Source: CAYJBP01 sp964368605 (GTDB lineage: Bacteria; Bacillota; Dehalobacteriia; UBA4068). Taken from it: 44,330 nt of DNA. The stretch is taken from NCBI GenBank assembly GCA_964368605.1, contig CAYJBP010000006.1, positions 1 through 44,330 of the forward strand. The letters are read 5' to 3'. Under the pieces are notes generated by a model, which had not been told where the DNA came from, ran no database searches, and saw only the letters and a program-made list of their open reading frames with translations. Both the position numbers and the translations under genes were made by a program. Position 1 is the stretch's first letter. Each line of letters starts with the position of its first letter. Below are positions 24,055-33,029 of the stretch, piece by piece.

Positions 24055-26916
24055 TTATAATGCTGTATATGATACTGTTGTTGACCATTGACTGGTTATA
24101 TTATTATTGGCATCATAGGCATACATCCGATATGAATAAATATTGCCTGATTCGATATCCATATCCACATAACTGTTCTGGTTTTGTGCCCTTAATCTAA
24201 TTGCTGTGGCCGGATCATTATTGGTCATTCTTTCGATTACATAGATGGTATCATCACTATTACCTGCATCCTGCCAGGATAAATTACAACCACCCTCAGA
24301 CGGCGATACCCCCAGATTATATGGTGTTGGCAGCTCGTCTACCTCCTCGTCGCCACCCACTAAATTGTCTTGATCGCCATTATCCAGGCCGGTATCCAAA
24401 TCTGTATCCGGATCTGGCCCCGGGTTAACCGGGATATTTACGCCGCCGATTAAGGCATGCTCTTCTATATCGCAATAGGTTGTAGGCGCATATAGTGGAT
24501 CATAATATAACATCTCTACATATTCCGGCGGACAACCACCTGTTACAAGCCCTTCGGCCACATTGGCCAAATGCCTTACCGCTAAATGCTCAGGATGGGT
24601 ACACACATAATAAAGCTCCAAGCCGGGTGTAAAGGCAGTATGGGTTGTGCAGGTTGAGGTAGGCATATAGTATTCATAGTCGCCTACCCTAGAGTCGATT
24701 TTTTGACCTTCTACGGTTTTCATCAAAACTTTGGTTTCTCTGTCCGGGCAATAATCGGTTGCCAATAGGCCTGTTTGCGGGCAAACATCTACTATTTGCC
24801 AAAAATCTTCCGGGCCTTGGCCGGGCACAAAGCGGGCATCTACCAACTCCGAGCCAATAAATTGATCGGGAGTTAGCTCGGTTGGCAACATGCCTGTTTT
24901 AGTATCAATAGTTACCGAGGCCAAGCCATCCGGGCGCGTAAAGGTTTGCTCCTCCATGCCCTCTAAGGCTTGAGTCATTACTTCATTGAACAAATCGGCC
25001 GTAGCACCGCCCCCGTAAACGCTGGGCATATACTGCACTTCGTCAAATTCATCAAACTTATTATCATAGCCCATCCAAACTGCGGCCGAATATACAGGAG
25101 TATAACCGCAAAACCAAATATCTTTAGTACCGCTTTTGCCGGCATAATCCGGATCTTCGCTGCCCGGCGGCAATTCTACTGTACCGGTTTTACCTGCTGT
25201 TTGCCAACCGGATACTTTAGCCGCCGTACCGGTACCGCCCGATACAGCACTCATCAATACATCGGTCATCAAATAAGCACTTTGCTCACTTAATACTTGG
25301 CGGCGGCTAGGCTCTACTTCATATACTAAATTACCGGCCGAATCTACTATCCTGGTAATAGCATAGGGTTCGGTATATACGCCGGCATTGGCAAAGGTGC
25401 TAAAAGCGCCGGCCATTTCCAGCGGCGATACACCCTCGGTTACCCCGCCTAAAGCCATCGCTGCATTATTGGCATCAACTTCGGATAATGGTAAGCCCAT
25501 ATTTACCGCATAGCTCCAGCCAACTTCAGTACCAATCATCTGCAAAGCCTTTACTGCAACCACATTTCTAGATTGCATAACTGCCCTGCGCATGGTAATT
25601 CTGCCTAAATATGCCCAGTCGGAGTTTTTGGGATTATAGCCGCCGGTAAAAGGCGAATCGTCAAAAACAAAATTAGGGCCATAGCCTAAATCGATAGCCG
25701 GCGCATAAGATACAATAGGCTTAATCGAAGAACCGGGCTGCCTGGCCATCGAGGTGGCGCGGTTAAAACCACGTGTGGTCGAATACTCCCTACCACCCAC
25801 TAAGCCCACAATTTCCCCGGTATACGGATCCATCATAGCCATGCCGCTTTCAACAATATCGCCGGTATCACTTTCGATAAAGTTTTCCGGATCGGCATAT
25901 TCGGCTTCCATAATGCCTTGGATACGGGGATCCATGGTGGTATAAATATGCAAACCGCCCGAAAAGACTAAATCCGGCGACATATCCATGCTTACTAAAA
26001 TATCGGTGGCCTCTTCGATTACATAATCAACAAACCAGCCATTTTGATAGTCGGCACCGGTATTTTCACCCAATCCTTGGTTTAAAACCAGCTCGTCGGC
26101 CTTAGCCTCTTGTGCTATTTCACTATATACTTCGGGCATAAAATCGATTAAATTATTCAAAACCGTATCGCGCACGGTAATGGCTCGATCCGGGTATTGA
26201 TAAGGGCTATAATAACCGGGGTTACGCAAAATACCGATTAAAAGCGCAGCTTCGCTTAAAGATATATCCTGAACATCTTTATTAAAATAATATTCGGCAG
26301 CCGCTGCCATACCATAAACCCTAGGGCCTAAATAAATTTCGTTTACATATAGATAAAGGATTTCGTCTTTATCATAGTTTTGCTCAAACTGCACGGCTAG
26401 CAGGGCTTCTTTAGCTTTACGTTCCATATAACGCTCGGTATCGCCCACCACATTACGCACCAACTGCATGGTAATAGTAGAAGCACCCTGCTCATAGCTT
26501 AATTCTTGGTTCTGAAAAGAAGCCAGGGCATTTTCCACAACGGCACGCCCTACCGACCAAACATCCACCCCGATATGCTCATAAAAGCGCCTATCTTCGG
26601 TGGCAATCAAAGCATCGATTAAATAATCGGGAACCTCGTCTAAGCTTACATTTACCCGGTTTTCGCCACCATGCAGGCTGCCGATTTCTACGCCATCTTT
26701 ATCATAAACAAAGCCGGTTTGCGCCATAACCAATTGTTCGGCCTCTAATTGTGGCAATTCTTCGGCTAAGCTAAATGTCCAAGCAGCTACCAAAACACCT
26801 GCTATAATAACTACCAGCAATAAACTTAAAAATAAGGTGGCGAATATGCGCCCTATATTCAATTTTCTTTTAGGCTTGTCCTGCTTTTTATTTCTTTTTG
26901 TTGTTACTGTAGACAT
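24055..26916 (-). CDS. Class A penicillin-binding protein (PBP1A type) with C-terminal fibronectin-like domain
   Basis: Bifunctional peptidoglycan glycosyltransferase and transpeptidase, 953 residues from ATG 26916. The frame also allows a TTG start at 26928; the ATG fits GGGGG spacing. A basic cytoplasmic tail and one membrane anchor (about 25-50) are followed by the glycosyltransferase domain (TEDRRFYEH with catalytic Glu about 107; EGASTITMQL-like QGASTITMQLVRN). The transpeptidase follows with SxxK at about Ser396 (QPGSSIKP), SRN about 449-451 and KTG about 576-578. The last 90 residues form a fibronectin type III-like module after an acidic Asp/Gly linker; it probably binds wall or carbohydrate. 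Confidence 0.93.
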   Translation of the reverse strand: MSTVTTKRNKKQDKPKRKLNIGRIFATLFLSLLLVVIIAGVLVAAWTFSLAEELPQLEAEQLVMAQTGFVYDKDGVEIGSLHGGENRVNVSLDEVPDYLIDALIATEDRRFYEHIGVDVWSVGRAVVENALASFQNQELSYEQGASTITMQLVRNVVGDTERYMERKAKEALLAVQFEQNYDKDEILYLYVNEIYLGPRVYGMAAAAEYYFNKDVQDISLSEAALLIGILRNPGYYSPYQYPDRAITVRDTVLNNLIDFMPEVYSEIAQEAKADELVLNQGLGENTGADYQNGWFVDYVIEEATDILVSMDMSPDLVFSGGLHIYTTMDPRIQGIMEAEYADPENFIESDTGDIVESGMAMMDPYTGEIVGLVGGREYSTTRGFNRATSMARQPGSSIKPIVSYAPAIDLGYGPNFVFDDSPFTGGYNPKNSDWAYLGRITMRRAVMQSRNVVAVKALQMIGTEVGWSYAVNMGLPLSEVDANNAAMALGGVTEGVSPLEMAGAFSTFANAGVYTEPYAITRIVDSAGNLVYEVEPSRRQVLSEQSAYLMTDVLMSAVSGGTGTAAKVSGWQTAGKTGTVELPPGSEDPDYAGKSGTKDIWFCGYTPVYSAAVWMGYDNKFDEFDEVQYMPSVYGGGATADLFNEVMTQALEGMEEQTFTRPDGLASVTIDTKTGMLPTELTPDQFIGSELVDARFVPGQGPEDFWQIVDVCPQTGLLATDYCPDRETKVLMKTVEGQKIDSRVGDYEYYMPTSTCTTHTAFTPGLELYYVCTHPEHLAVRHLANVAEGLVTGGCPPEYVEMLYYDPLYAPTTYCDIEEHALIGGVNIPVNPGPDPDTDLDTGLDNGDQDNLVGGDEEVDELPTPYNLGVSPSEGGCNLSWQDAGNSDDTIYVIERMTNNDPATAIRLRAQNQNSYVDMDIESGNIYSYRMYAYDANNNITSQWSTTVSYTAL

Positions 26917-26954
26917 ATAAACCCCCAAAACTCTTTTTAAACTTCATAGTAAGA

Positions 26955-26976
26955 TAATGGGGCAAATTCCCCATTA
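26955..26976. promoter_or_regulatory. Dyad at the predicted start site of the PBP promoter
   Basis: TAATGGGG (26955-26962) and CCCCATTA (26969-26976) are perfect 8-bp arms around CAAATT. They lie 5 to 26 bases downstream of the -10 box, so the dyad covers the expected transcription start. It may be an operator or a 5' leader hairpin that stabilises the mRNA. Confidence 0.45.
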
Positions 26977-26980
26977 GGCA

Positions 26981-27009
26981 ATTATAACATAAAACCCCAA
27001 AAAGCGCAA
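26981..27009 (-). promoter_or_regulatory. Promoter of the PBP gene
   Basis: On the minus strand TTGCGC, 17 bases, then a perfect TATAAT with extended TGT before it. The -10 box lies 64 bases upstream of the PBP ATG. The PBP can therefore be expressed independently of yunB. Confidence 0.7.
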
Positions 27010-27042
27010 ATATTTACTGGTTTTGCTGCATCTTTAACTTTT

Positions 27043-27723
27043 TTAGCGGCTTGTAGCCCCCCAAATATCACTTAATCCTACATTTAAATAGGTATCGGGT
27101 ATGGGGCCGATAATTACACTTTCGGCCAAAAGCAAATCGGTGGCCACCTTAAATTTTTGCTCGATAAAGGGAGCGGTGATCAAAATTTCGCTCTCAATCT
27201 CCAGCCAAATTCGATGCCTGGTTTGATTAATTCCGGCTTCCTCAAACTGGTCTTTAATCATTAAAGTGGGGCTACCGATACCGCTAAACGGCAAATCTAT
27301 TTTAGGGCCAAAACCGGCCAATAATTGGCTGCCGGTTAATATCCCTAAGGGCAAAGATATTTGCAAATTATTTAACTTATCCAAATCGGCCTCGATAGCA
27401 ATTATAACATCGCTTACCAGGGAATTTAAACGCATGGTATTAGGAATCATCACTGCTATTTTGCCTTCATTATCTTTTTCCATGCTAATTAGGTTTTGAT
27501 AATTTTGATATTCGGGATTAGCATCCAAAATAGTAAGCACCGCTTTTTCCATGGCGCTAATAGCCAGGCTATGGGCTTTTATCTGCGCTGCTTCTTCTAG
27601 AATCGGGCTGATTTTAATTTCGAGCATGATGATAGTTATTATTAAAGATAGGGCAAATAAAAGTAAGCGCCCTTTGCGGCTTAAGCCGCCTCTTTTAGGT
27701 GAACCCCATTTTTTACGACGCAT
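27043..27723 (-). CDS. yunB: Sporulation protein YunB-like
   Basis: 226 residues. A strongly basic N-terminus (RRKKWGSPKRGG) and one membrane anchor (about 22-40) are followed by an extracytoplasmic domain with the YunB features: SAMEKAVLTIL, MIPNTMRLNSLVSDV, ISLPLGILTGSQLLAGFGPKI and TDLLLAESVIIGPIPDTY. In Bacillus YunB is a mother-cell sporulation protein of unclear biochemistry. The frame opens 21 bases further upstream, but ATG 27723 sits behind GGAGGG. An inverted repeat (27733-27759) touches this ribosome site. It is 45 bases after the MutS-like gene and probably cotranscribed. Confidence 0.86.
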   Translation of the reverse strand: MRRKKWGSPKRGGLSRKGRLLLFALSLIITIIMLEIKISPILEEAAQIKAHSLAISAMEKAVLTILDANPEYQNYQNLISMEKDNEGKIAVMIPNTMRLNSLVSDVIIAIEADLDKLNNLQISLPLGILTGSQLLAGFGPKIDLPFSGIGSPTLMIKDQFEEAGINQTRHRIWLEIESEILITAPFIEQKFKVATDLLLAESVIIGPIPDTYLNVGLSDIWGATSR

Positions 27724-27732
27724 AATATCCCT

Positions 27733-27759
27733 CCTAGGCCTCATTATATGCAGCCTAGG
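27733..27759 (-). other. Inverted repeat at the yunB ribosome-binding site
   Basis: CCTAGGC (27733-27739) and GCCTAGG (27753-27759) are perfect arms. On the minus strand the 3' arm runs directly into the GGAGGG site of yunB, so folding would mask part of it. CCTAGGCC also occurs as a direct repeat here. Confidence 0.4.
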
Positions 27760-27768
27760 CCCTAAGGG

Positions 27769-29556
27769 TTACCGTAAAATGCCAATTTGTTTCATCAAAA
27801 AGGCAGCATTGGTCGAGGTTGATTTGCCATTTTGCAAGCTATAATCAAAAAACATTGTGTCTTGCTCATAAATTTCCCTAAAGCTATAGTTTTTAACCCT
27901 TTTTTCTGTTAAAGCCAAATCGCAAATCGCCAAATCATGGCTGGTAATTATGCCCATGGCCTGATTATGTGCCAATTCCAAAATAACTTCCTTAGCGCCA
28001 TAAATTCGATCCTCGGAATTGGTACCTCTAAAAATTTCGTCAACCAAAAATAGCAAATTATCGCTTTGGCGGGCAGTTTCTACAATTGCCCTAATCCGCT
28101 TTAATTCGGCATAAAAGGTCGAGATTCCACCTTGCAAATCATCGGCAATGCGCATCGAAGACATTACCTGATAGCGTGAACATTCCAAATGCTCTGCACA
28201 AACAAATCCCCCGCTATAAGCTAAGATTAAATTAATACCCAAGCTACGTAAAAAAGTAGTTTTGCCGGCCATATTCGAGCCGGATATAATAATAATATTG
28301 TCGGTCATATCAAGATCATTATTAACTCTTTTTTGATTATTTAGCAAAGGATGCCCCAAATTTTTGGCTCTAAGCTGATATTTTTGCTCGCTGATAATCG
28401 GCAGCGAACAATTATTGCAAATATTAGCCATCGAAGCTAGGCTAAGCAGGCTTTCAAAGCTGGCCAAATCATTAATCCAGGTTTTAACCTTACTGCCGAA
28501 ATCTTTTTTCCAGCGGCCTAAATCCATGGCGCAATTAAGATCCCAGAGCAAAAACAGGTTCATAATCAAATAAAATAGACCATTGCTGCGCAAATGGGTA
28601 CGATTGATAATTTTAGCCAATTTATGGCTGGCTGCAATTGCCGAATCCTGGCCAATACCGATATTTTGCTTAATGTTTTGCAGCAGCGATGCCTTAAAAT
28701 CCTGCTTTTGCAGGCAAATAAACATCTCTTCATAATGATAAAAGAGCGTGGGCGCTAGGGATGCCCCAGCCAAATAATTATTGGTTTTAAGGCTAAAAAG
28801 CAGCCAAGTAGCCGCTTGGGCTAAAAATACAGCCAAGGCAATAATATTTAAAATATTGCTATTAAAAAGCAAAGCTAAAGCTAAAGCACTTAAAGTAAGA
28901 ATAGGCAAGCCTTTAGCCAAATATTTTAGCGGCGAATTTTGGCCAAAATAATTGCCATCGGCCAGGCGATTAATAATTTGCTCAATATTACCCTTAAAGT
29001 TTAAGCCGGCACTTAAATATTCAAAATGGCAGGCTAAATCCTTGGCGATTGCCAATTCGGCAATCGCCGTTTGCCTTTCTTTTAACATTGGCAAATCAAA
29101 ATCGGCATTCAGTAAAGCCGCACTTAAAGCGGCTTGTCCATAATAATTATGGCTTAAATTTAGCAAATTAAATAGCGAATTGGGGCCATTAATATCCAAA
29201 TCGGCGGCATAAGGATGCCCCTTAACCACCTCGATTAAGGGTTGCGAATAAGTTTTGCTAAAATCACCCTCGATTTTGGCCAAATAATTTTGGCAAATAA
29301 TAATAATTTGCTGCTGATAATGCAGTTGCTTTTTAAGCTTAAGCTGATAATAAAATAAATAAATCAAAACAATTAACAATAAGCCGGCTAAAATACCTAA
29401 GGGTAGATAATTGGGTCTATTAATAAAAATTATTGCTGAAATGATTAAGGCCAAAAAATTAAGCAATTTTAAATTGCCGATTAAGCTATACTGCTTTTGC
29501 CTTTCCTTAAGTTTAGTCTGGCTATCTTTAATTTTTTGTTGATAAAAGCTATCCAT
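27769..29556 (-). CDS. Membrane-bound MutS-family ATPase
   Basis: 595 residues. The C-terminal 170 residues are a MutS-type ATPase: Walker A GSNMAGKTTFLR from residue 426, a Q-loop/DDLQGGISTFYAELKR segment, Walker B LFLVDEIFRGTN (Asp506, Glu507), and TSHD. The N-terminal half differs from MutS: it has hydrophobic helices at about 30-46, 51-70 and a hairpin near 215-255, with no mismatch-recognition domain. This matches the membrane-anchored MutS-related proteins of Firmicutes, whose function is unknown; mismatch repair is unlikely. The start has a GGAGAG site. It lies upstream of yunB in one transcript. Confidence 0.85.
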   Translation of the reverse strand: MDSFYQQKIKDSQTKLKERQKQYSLIGNLKLLNFLALIISAIIFINRPNYLPLGILAGLLLIVLIYLFYYQLKLKKQLHYQQQIIIICQNYLAKIEGDFSKTYSQPLIEVVKGHPYAADLDINGPNSLFNLLNLSHNYYGQAALSAALLNADFDLPMLKERQTAIAELAIAKDLACHFEYLSAGLNFKGNIEQIINRLADGNYFGQNSPLKYLAKGLPILTLSALALALLFNSNILNIIALAVFLAQAATWLLFSLKTNNYLAGASLAPTLFYHYEEMFICLQKQDFKASLLQNIKQNIGIGQDSAIAASHKLAKIINRTHLRSNGLFYLIMNLFLLWDLNCAMDLGRWKKDFGSKVKTWINDLASFESLLSLASMANICNNCSLPIISEQKYQLRAKNLGHPLLNNQKRVNNDLDMTDNIIIISGSNMAGKTTFLRSLGINLILAYSGGFVCAEHLECSRYQVMSSMRIADDLQGGISTFYAELKRIRAIVETARQSDNLLFLVDEIFRGTNSEDRIYGAKEVILELAHNQAMGIITSHDLAICDLALTEKRVKNYSFREIYEQDTMFFDYSLQNGKSTSTNAAFLMKQIGILR

Positions 29557-29616
29557 AATTCACTCTCCAAAAATAATATATATAATAGTAGAAACAAGTT
29601 AAATATTTACGTATTA

Positions 29617-29645
29617 ATTATAGCATAACTATTTGCTTAATTCAA
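29617..29645 (-). promoter_or_regulatory. Promoter of the MutS-like gene and yunB
   Basis: On the minus strand TTGAAT, 17 bases, then TATAAT preceded by TGC (extended -10). It is 61 bases upstream of the MutS-like ATG and back to back with the FIST promoter. Confidence 0.65.
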
Positions 29646-29687
29646 ATTATAAATTTCGGCAAATTTTTAGTTTTAGCTTAACTTTTA

Positions 29688-29717
29688 TTGACTTTTTAGG
29701 CTAAGTTATGAGATAAT
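29688..29717 (+). promoter_or_regulatory. Promoter of the FIST-histidine kinase operon
   Basis: TTGACT, an 18-base spacer and GATAAT, 39 bases upstream of the FIST ATG. It is divergent from the MutS-like promoter. Confidence 0.5.
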
Positions 29718-29755
29718 ATATATATCTAGCTAGCATGATTTATAAAGGAGCCACA

Positions 29756-30904
29756 ATGCTAAAATCATTAACTGCTTATACCTATCAGCTCGACCATTTC
29801 GACTTAGCCATTGCCGAAATCTTAGAGCAGCTTAATTTGGCCGAAAATCTGCAAAAAAACAGTGTGGGTATAATTACCTGCTATAATGAATTTATAGAAA
29901 ATGGCCTGGTAGCAGCCTTGGCACAGGCTTTACCCTTTGATATTGTGGGTTGTAGCACCTTAGGTAATGCTACGGCCGGCCAAAATGGCCCGATGATGTT
30001 GGCCTTAATGGTTTTAACCGGCGATGATATTCAGTTTAAAACGGCTTTTTCCGAGCCGCTAATAGTAGATCCGCAGCAGGCTGTGGAAAATGCTTATCAT
30101 CGGGTAGCGGATGCTGATTTAGGCCCTGCCGCCGTAATTTTGAGTTTTTTCCCTTTAAATAATAATTTTGTTAGCGGTAATCTTTGTGATTATTTGCAAA
30201 ATATTGCCGCACCCAGCCCTATTTTTGGCCTTTTTGCCAGTAATTTTGAAAATTTTTCGCAAAACTTTTGCCTACATAATCAGCAATACTCTGATAAAAG
30301 TTTTAGCCTACTGGCCATTTATGGCAATATTAAAACCGATTTTTTCCTAACTTCGATACCCTCTACCAATATTCAAAAGCAAAATTCGATTATTACTGCC
30401 TCTCAGAACAACATTTTGCAAGAAATCAATAATTTAACCCTAGAACAATATACGCAAAGCATTGGCTTAGGTGGAGGTAATAATATTATCACATCTATTC
30501 CCTTTGTTGCTGATTTTAAGGATGGTAATTTGCCATTAGCTCGCGCTATTTTTAGCATTAATGATCAAGGCTATGCCGTTTGCGGATCTTTACTGCCACC
30601 AGGTACTACCTTGGCACTTGGATACTTAGAATATGAGGATGTTTTGCAAACTGCCGATAGCTTAATTAGCCAAGCCTTAGCCAAAAATGGCCAAGCTTTA
30701 ATCTTGTTTCCCTGTAAATCACGCAATGCTGTTTTAGGCCCGGATGCCCAAGCCGAGCTGGAGTTTATTAGCCAAAAAATTGGCAGCAGCCTTCCCTACC
30801 TAATCGCCTATGCCGCCGGGGAAATTTGCCCAATTGATGATAAACAAGGCAATTTATTAACTCGCTATCATAATTATTCACTTATCGGGCTACTTCTTTC
30901 CTAA
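29756..30904 (+). CDS. FIST-domain sensory protein
   Basis: 382 residues from ATG 29756, which has AAAGGAG upstream; an in-frame ATG at 29735 has no site. The sequence fits FIST_N plus FIST_C: a SVGIITCYNEF strand, then FDIVGCSTLGNAT, the typical CST-G motif (about 66-71), LMLAL repeats, and the C-terminal ALILFPCKSRNAVLGPDAQAELE block with the R-x2-LG motif. FIST domains are thought to bind small ligands and sit beside signalling genes. A hybrid histidine kinase starts 18 bases downstream, so this protein likely supplies the sensory input. The ligand is unknown. Confidence 0.87.
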   Translation: MLKSLTAYTYQLDHFDLAIAEILEQLNLAENLQKNSVGIITCYNEFIENGLVAALAQALPFDIVGCSTLGNATAGQNGPMMLALMVLTGDDIQFKTAFSEPLIVDPQQAVENAYHRVADADLGPAAVILSFFPLNNNFVSGNLCDYLQNIAAPSPIFGLFASNFENFSQNFCLHNQQYSDKSFSLLAIYGNIKTDFFLTSIPSTNIQKQNSIITASQNNILQEINNLTLEQYTQSIGLGGGNNIITSIPFVADFKDGNLPLARAIFSINDQGYAVCGSLLPPGTTLALGYLEYEDVLQTADSLISQALAKNGQALILFPCKSRNAVLGPDAQAELEFISQKIGSSLPYLIAYAAGEICPIDDKQGNLLTRYHNYSLIGLLLS

Positions 30905-30922
30905 ATATATGGGGTATTTACT

Positions 30923-33010
30923 ATGATTGATGACATTAAAAAACAAGAACAAGCAAATCGTCTGGAGCAGGCCGAATTAGAAATTAAGGCCTTGAAAAGG
31001 CAGGTAAACTATTTAAATACAATTATCGAGCGTTCTAAGCTTAGCCTTACTAATAAAAGTAATTTAAATAGCTTAATCAATGCCGAAAGGTTGCGTCAAG
31101 AGCGTTACCTAAGCCTTTTTTTAGAAAACTGCCCCGATATCATGTTATTTGTTGATGCCAAAGGCTATTTAGCCTATTGCACCAATATATTTTTACAGGA
31201 AACAGGCATAGCCAATATTGGATTAATTAATGGCCAACATTATAATACTATTTTTAATCCTTATTTGGAAATGGATGTTTTATTACAAATTGATAAGGCT
31301 TTTAACGAGGCTATCAATAATCATCATGATGTATATTTACGCACAGAAATTGATATTCGTGGTGTTAATAATCCCCGCAAATACGATATTCATATTGTAC
31401 CGATGGCAGATGATGAACAAATGGCAGTTGGCGCTTTGATTATTTTTCATGATTTTACCGATATTGTTTTAGCCAAGGAAAAGGCCGAGCAAGCCAGCAT
31501 GGCCAAGTCGGAATTTTTATCGACGATGAGCCATGAAATTCGTACTCCGATGAATGCAATTATCGGCATGACTACTATTGCCCAAAAATCGGAGAATATA
31601 GCTAAAAAAGATGATTGTTTGATTAAAATAACTCAAGCCTCTACCCATTTACTGGGGGTTATTAATGATATTTTGGATATGTCTAAAATCGAGGCTAATA
31701 AAACCGAAATCAGCCATGCCGAATTTAATTTTGAGCAAATGCTACTTAAAATTGCCAATGTTCAGTCCTTTAAAATCGAAGAAAAGCAGCTTTACTTTAT
31801 GATGGAGATTGATAATAAGATACCGCAGCTATTAATGGGCGACGAGCAGCATCTTAATCAAGTTATTACCAATTTAATCTCTAATGCCATTAAATTTACG
31901 CCCGAAAAGGGGCAAATAAAATTAAAAGTTGCTATCGAAGCCGAGGAAAAGCATGATATCATTTTGCGCATTTCGATTAAAGATAGCGGCATTGGCATTA
32001 GCGAAGAAAATCAGCAAAAATTATTCCAATCATTTGCTCAGGCCGATAGCAGCATATCCAGGCGTTTTGGTGGCACCGGTTTGGGGCTGGCCATCTGTAA
32101 GCGGATTGTCGAAAAAATGGGCGGCCAAATTTGGGTTAATTCGCAACTTGATCAGGGGTCAACCTTTATCTTTACCTTACGCTTAGGCAAGGTGGCTATC
32201 CAGCCTCCGCCAATAGCTATTAACTGGCCGCAGATAAGGCTTTTAATTATCGATGATAGCAGGGAAATCGACAATTATTTCTATCATCTGGCAATTAAAG
32301 ATAATTTTAATTATCAAGTTTGTCCCGATTATCAGCAGGCTGTCGACTTAATAAATAATCAGCAGGAAGATTTTGATATCATTTTACTTAGCTGGTATTT
32401 TAATAAGAAAAAGACACTTGATTTAGCATCTAAAATCAGCAAGGATAAACTAATTATCATCATGCCCAGCCTAAATAGCGTACCAGAAGTAGAAGAAGCA
32501 CAGACGGCAGGCTTTAATAATTTTATTCACAAACCGCTTTTTAATTGCTTATTTTATCAAGCGGCGCTAGAATTGCTTAACCCACAGGGGTTAGCTAAAA
32601 TTACCCCCACAATTAATGATTATACCAATGCTTTTAGCGATAAAAGGGTATTAATTGCCGAAGATATCGAAATCAATCGTGATATTATTGCAGCTTTACT
32701 GGAATATACGGCAATTAGCATCGATTTTGCCGAAAATGGTAGTATAGCAATTAATAAAATGATTGCAAATGCTGAGCAATATGATTTGATTTTGATGGAT
32801 TTACATATGCCCGAGGTGGATGGCTTAGAGGCTAGCCGCCAAATCCGTGCTTTACCGCAGGCTAAAGCGGCCGAAATTCCAATTATAGCAATGACGGCTA
32901 ATGTTTTTAAAGAAGATATAGATCGCTGCTTAGCTGCCGGCATGAATGATCATATCGGCAAGCCGATTGATATTGATATAACAATCGCCACCATGGCCAA
33001 ATACTTATAA
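30923..33010 (+). CDS. Hybrid sensor histidine kinase with one degenerate and one intact receiver
   Basis: 695 residues, no membrane segment, so cytoplasmic. Domains in order: coiled coil (about 5-45); PAS (about 62-185); HisKA with phospho-His204 in SHEIRTPMNAIIG; HATPase with Asn321, DSGIGIS and GGTGLGLAI; receiver 1 (about 438-550) with IIDD but Ser490 where the phospho-Asp should be; receiver 2 (about 575-692) intact, with EDIEINR, Asp626 in LMDLHMP, T658 and Lys680. No output domain is present, so phosphate probably goes to a partner or to receiver 2 only. It follows the FIST gene and precedes trmL. Confidence 0.92.
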   Translation: MIDDIKKQEQANRLEQAELEIKALKRQVNYLNTIIERSKLSLTNKSNLNSLINAERLRQERYLSLFLENCPDIMLFVDAKGYLAYCTNIFLQETGIANIGLINGQHYNTIFNPYLEMDVLLQIDKAFNEAINNHHDVYLRTEIDIRGVNNPRKYDIHIVPMADDEQMAVGALIIFHDFTDIVLAKEKAEQASMAKSEFLSTMSHEIRTPMNAIIGMTTIAQKSENIAKKDDCLIKITQASTHLLGVINDILDMSKIEANKTEISHAEFNFEQMLLKIANVQSFKIEEKQLYFMMEIDNKIPQLLMGDEQHLNQVITNLISNAIKFTPEKGQIKLKVAIEAEEKHDIILRISIKDSGIGISEENQQKLFQSFAQADSSISRRFGGTGLGLAICKRIVEKMGGQIWVNSQLDQGSTFIFTLRLGKVAIQPPPIAINWPQIRLLIIDDSREIDNYFYHLAIKDNFNYQVCPDYQQAVDLINNQQEDFDIILLSWYFNKKKTLDLASKISKDKLIIIMPSLNSVPEVEEAQTAGFNNFIHKPLFNCLFYQAALELLNPQGLAKITPTINDYTNAFSDKRVLIAEDIEINRDIIAALLEYTAISIDFAENGSIAINKMIANAEQYDLILMDLHMPEVDGLEASRQIRALPQAKAAEIPIIAMTANVFKEDIDRCLAAGMNDHIGKPIDIDITIATMAKYL

Positions 33011-33029
33011 TAAATTTAAGGAGTGTTTT

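Noticed and set aside
32620..32943. A 107-codon minus-strand frame opposite the kinase receiver
   Set aside because: Mirrors the hydrophobic pattern of the receiver domain and has no start signal.
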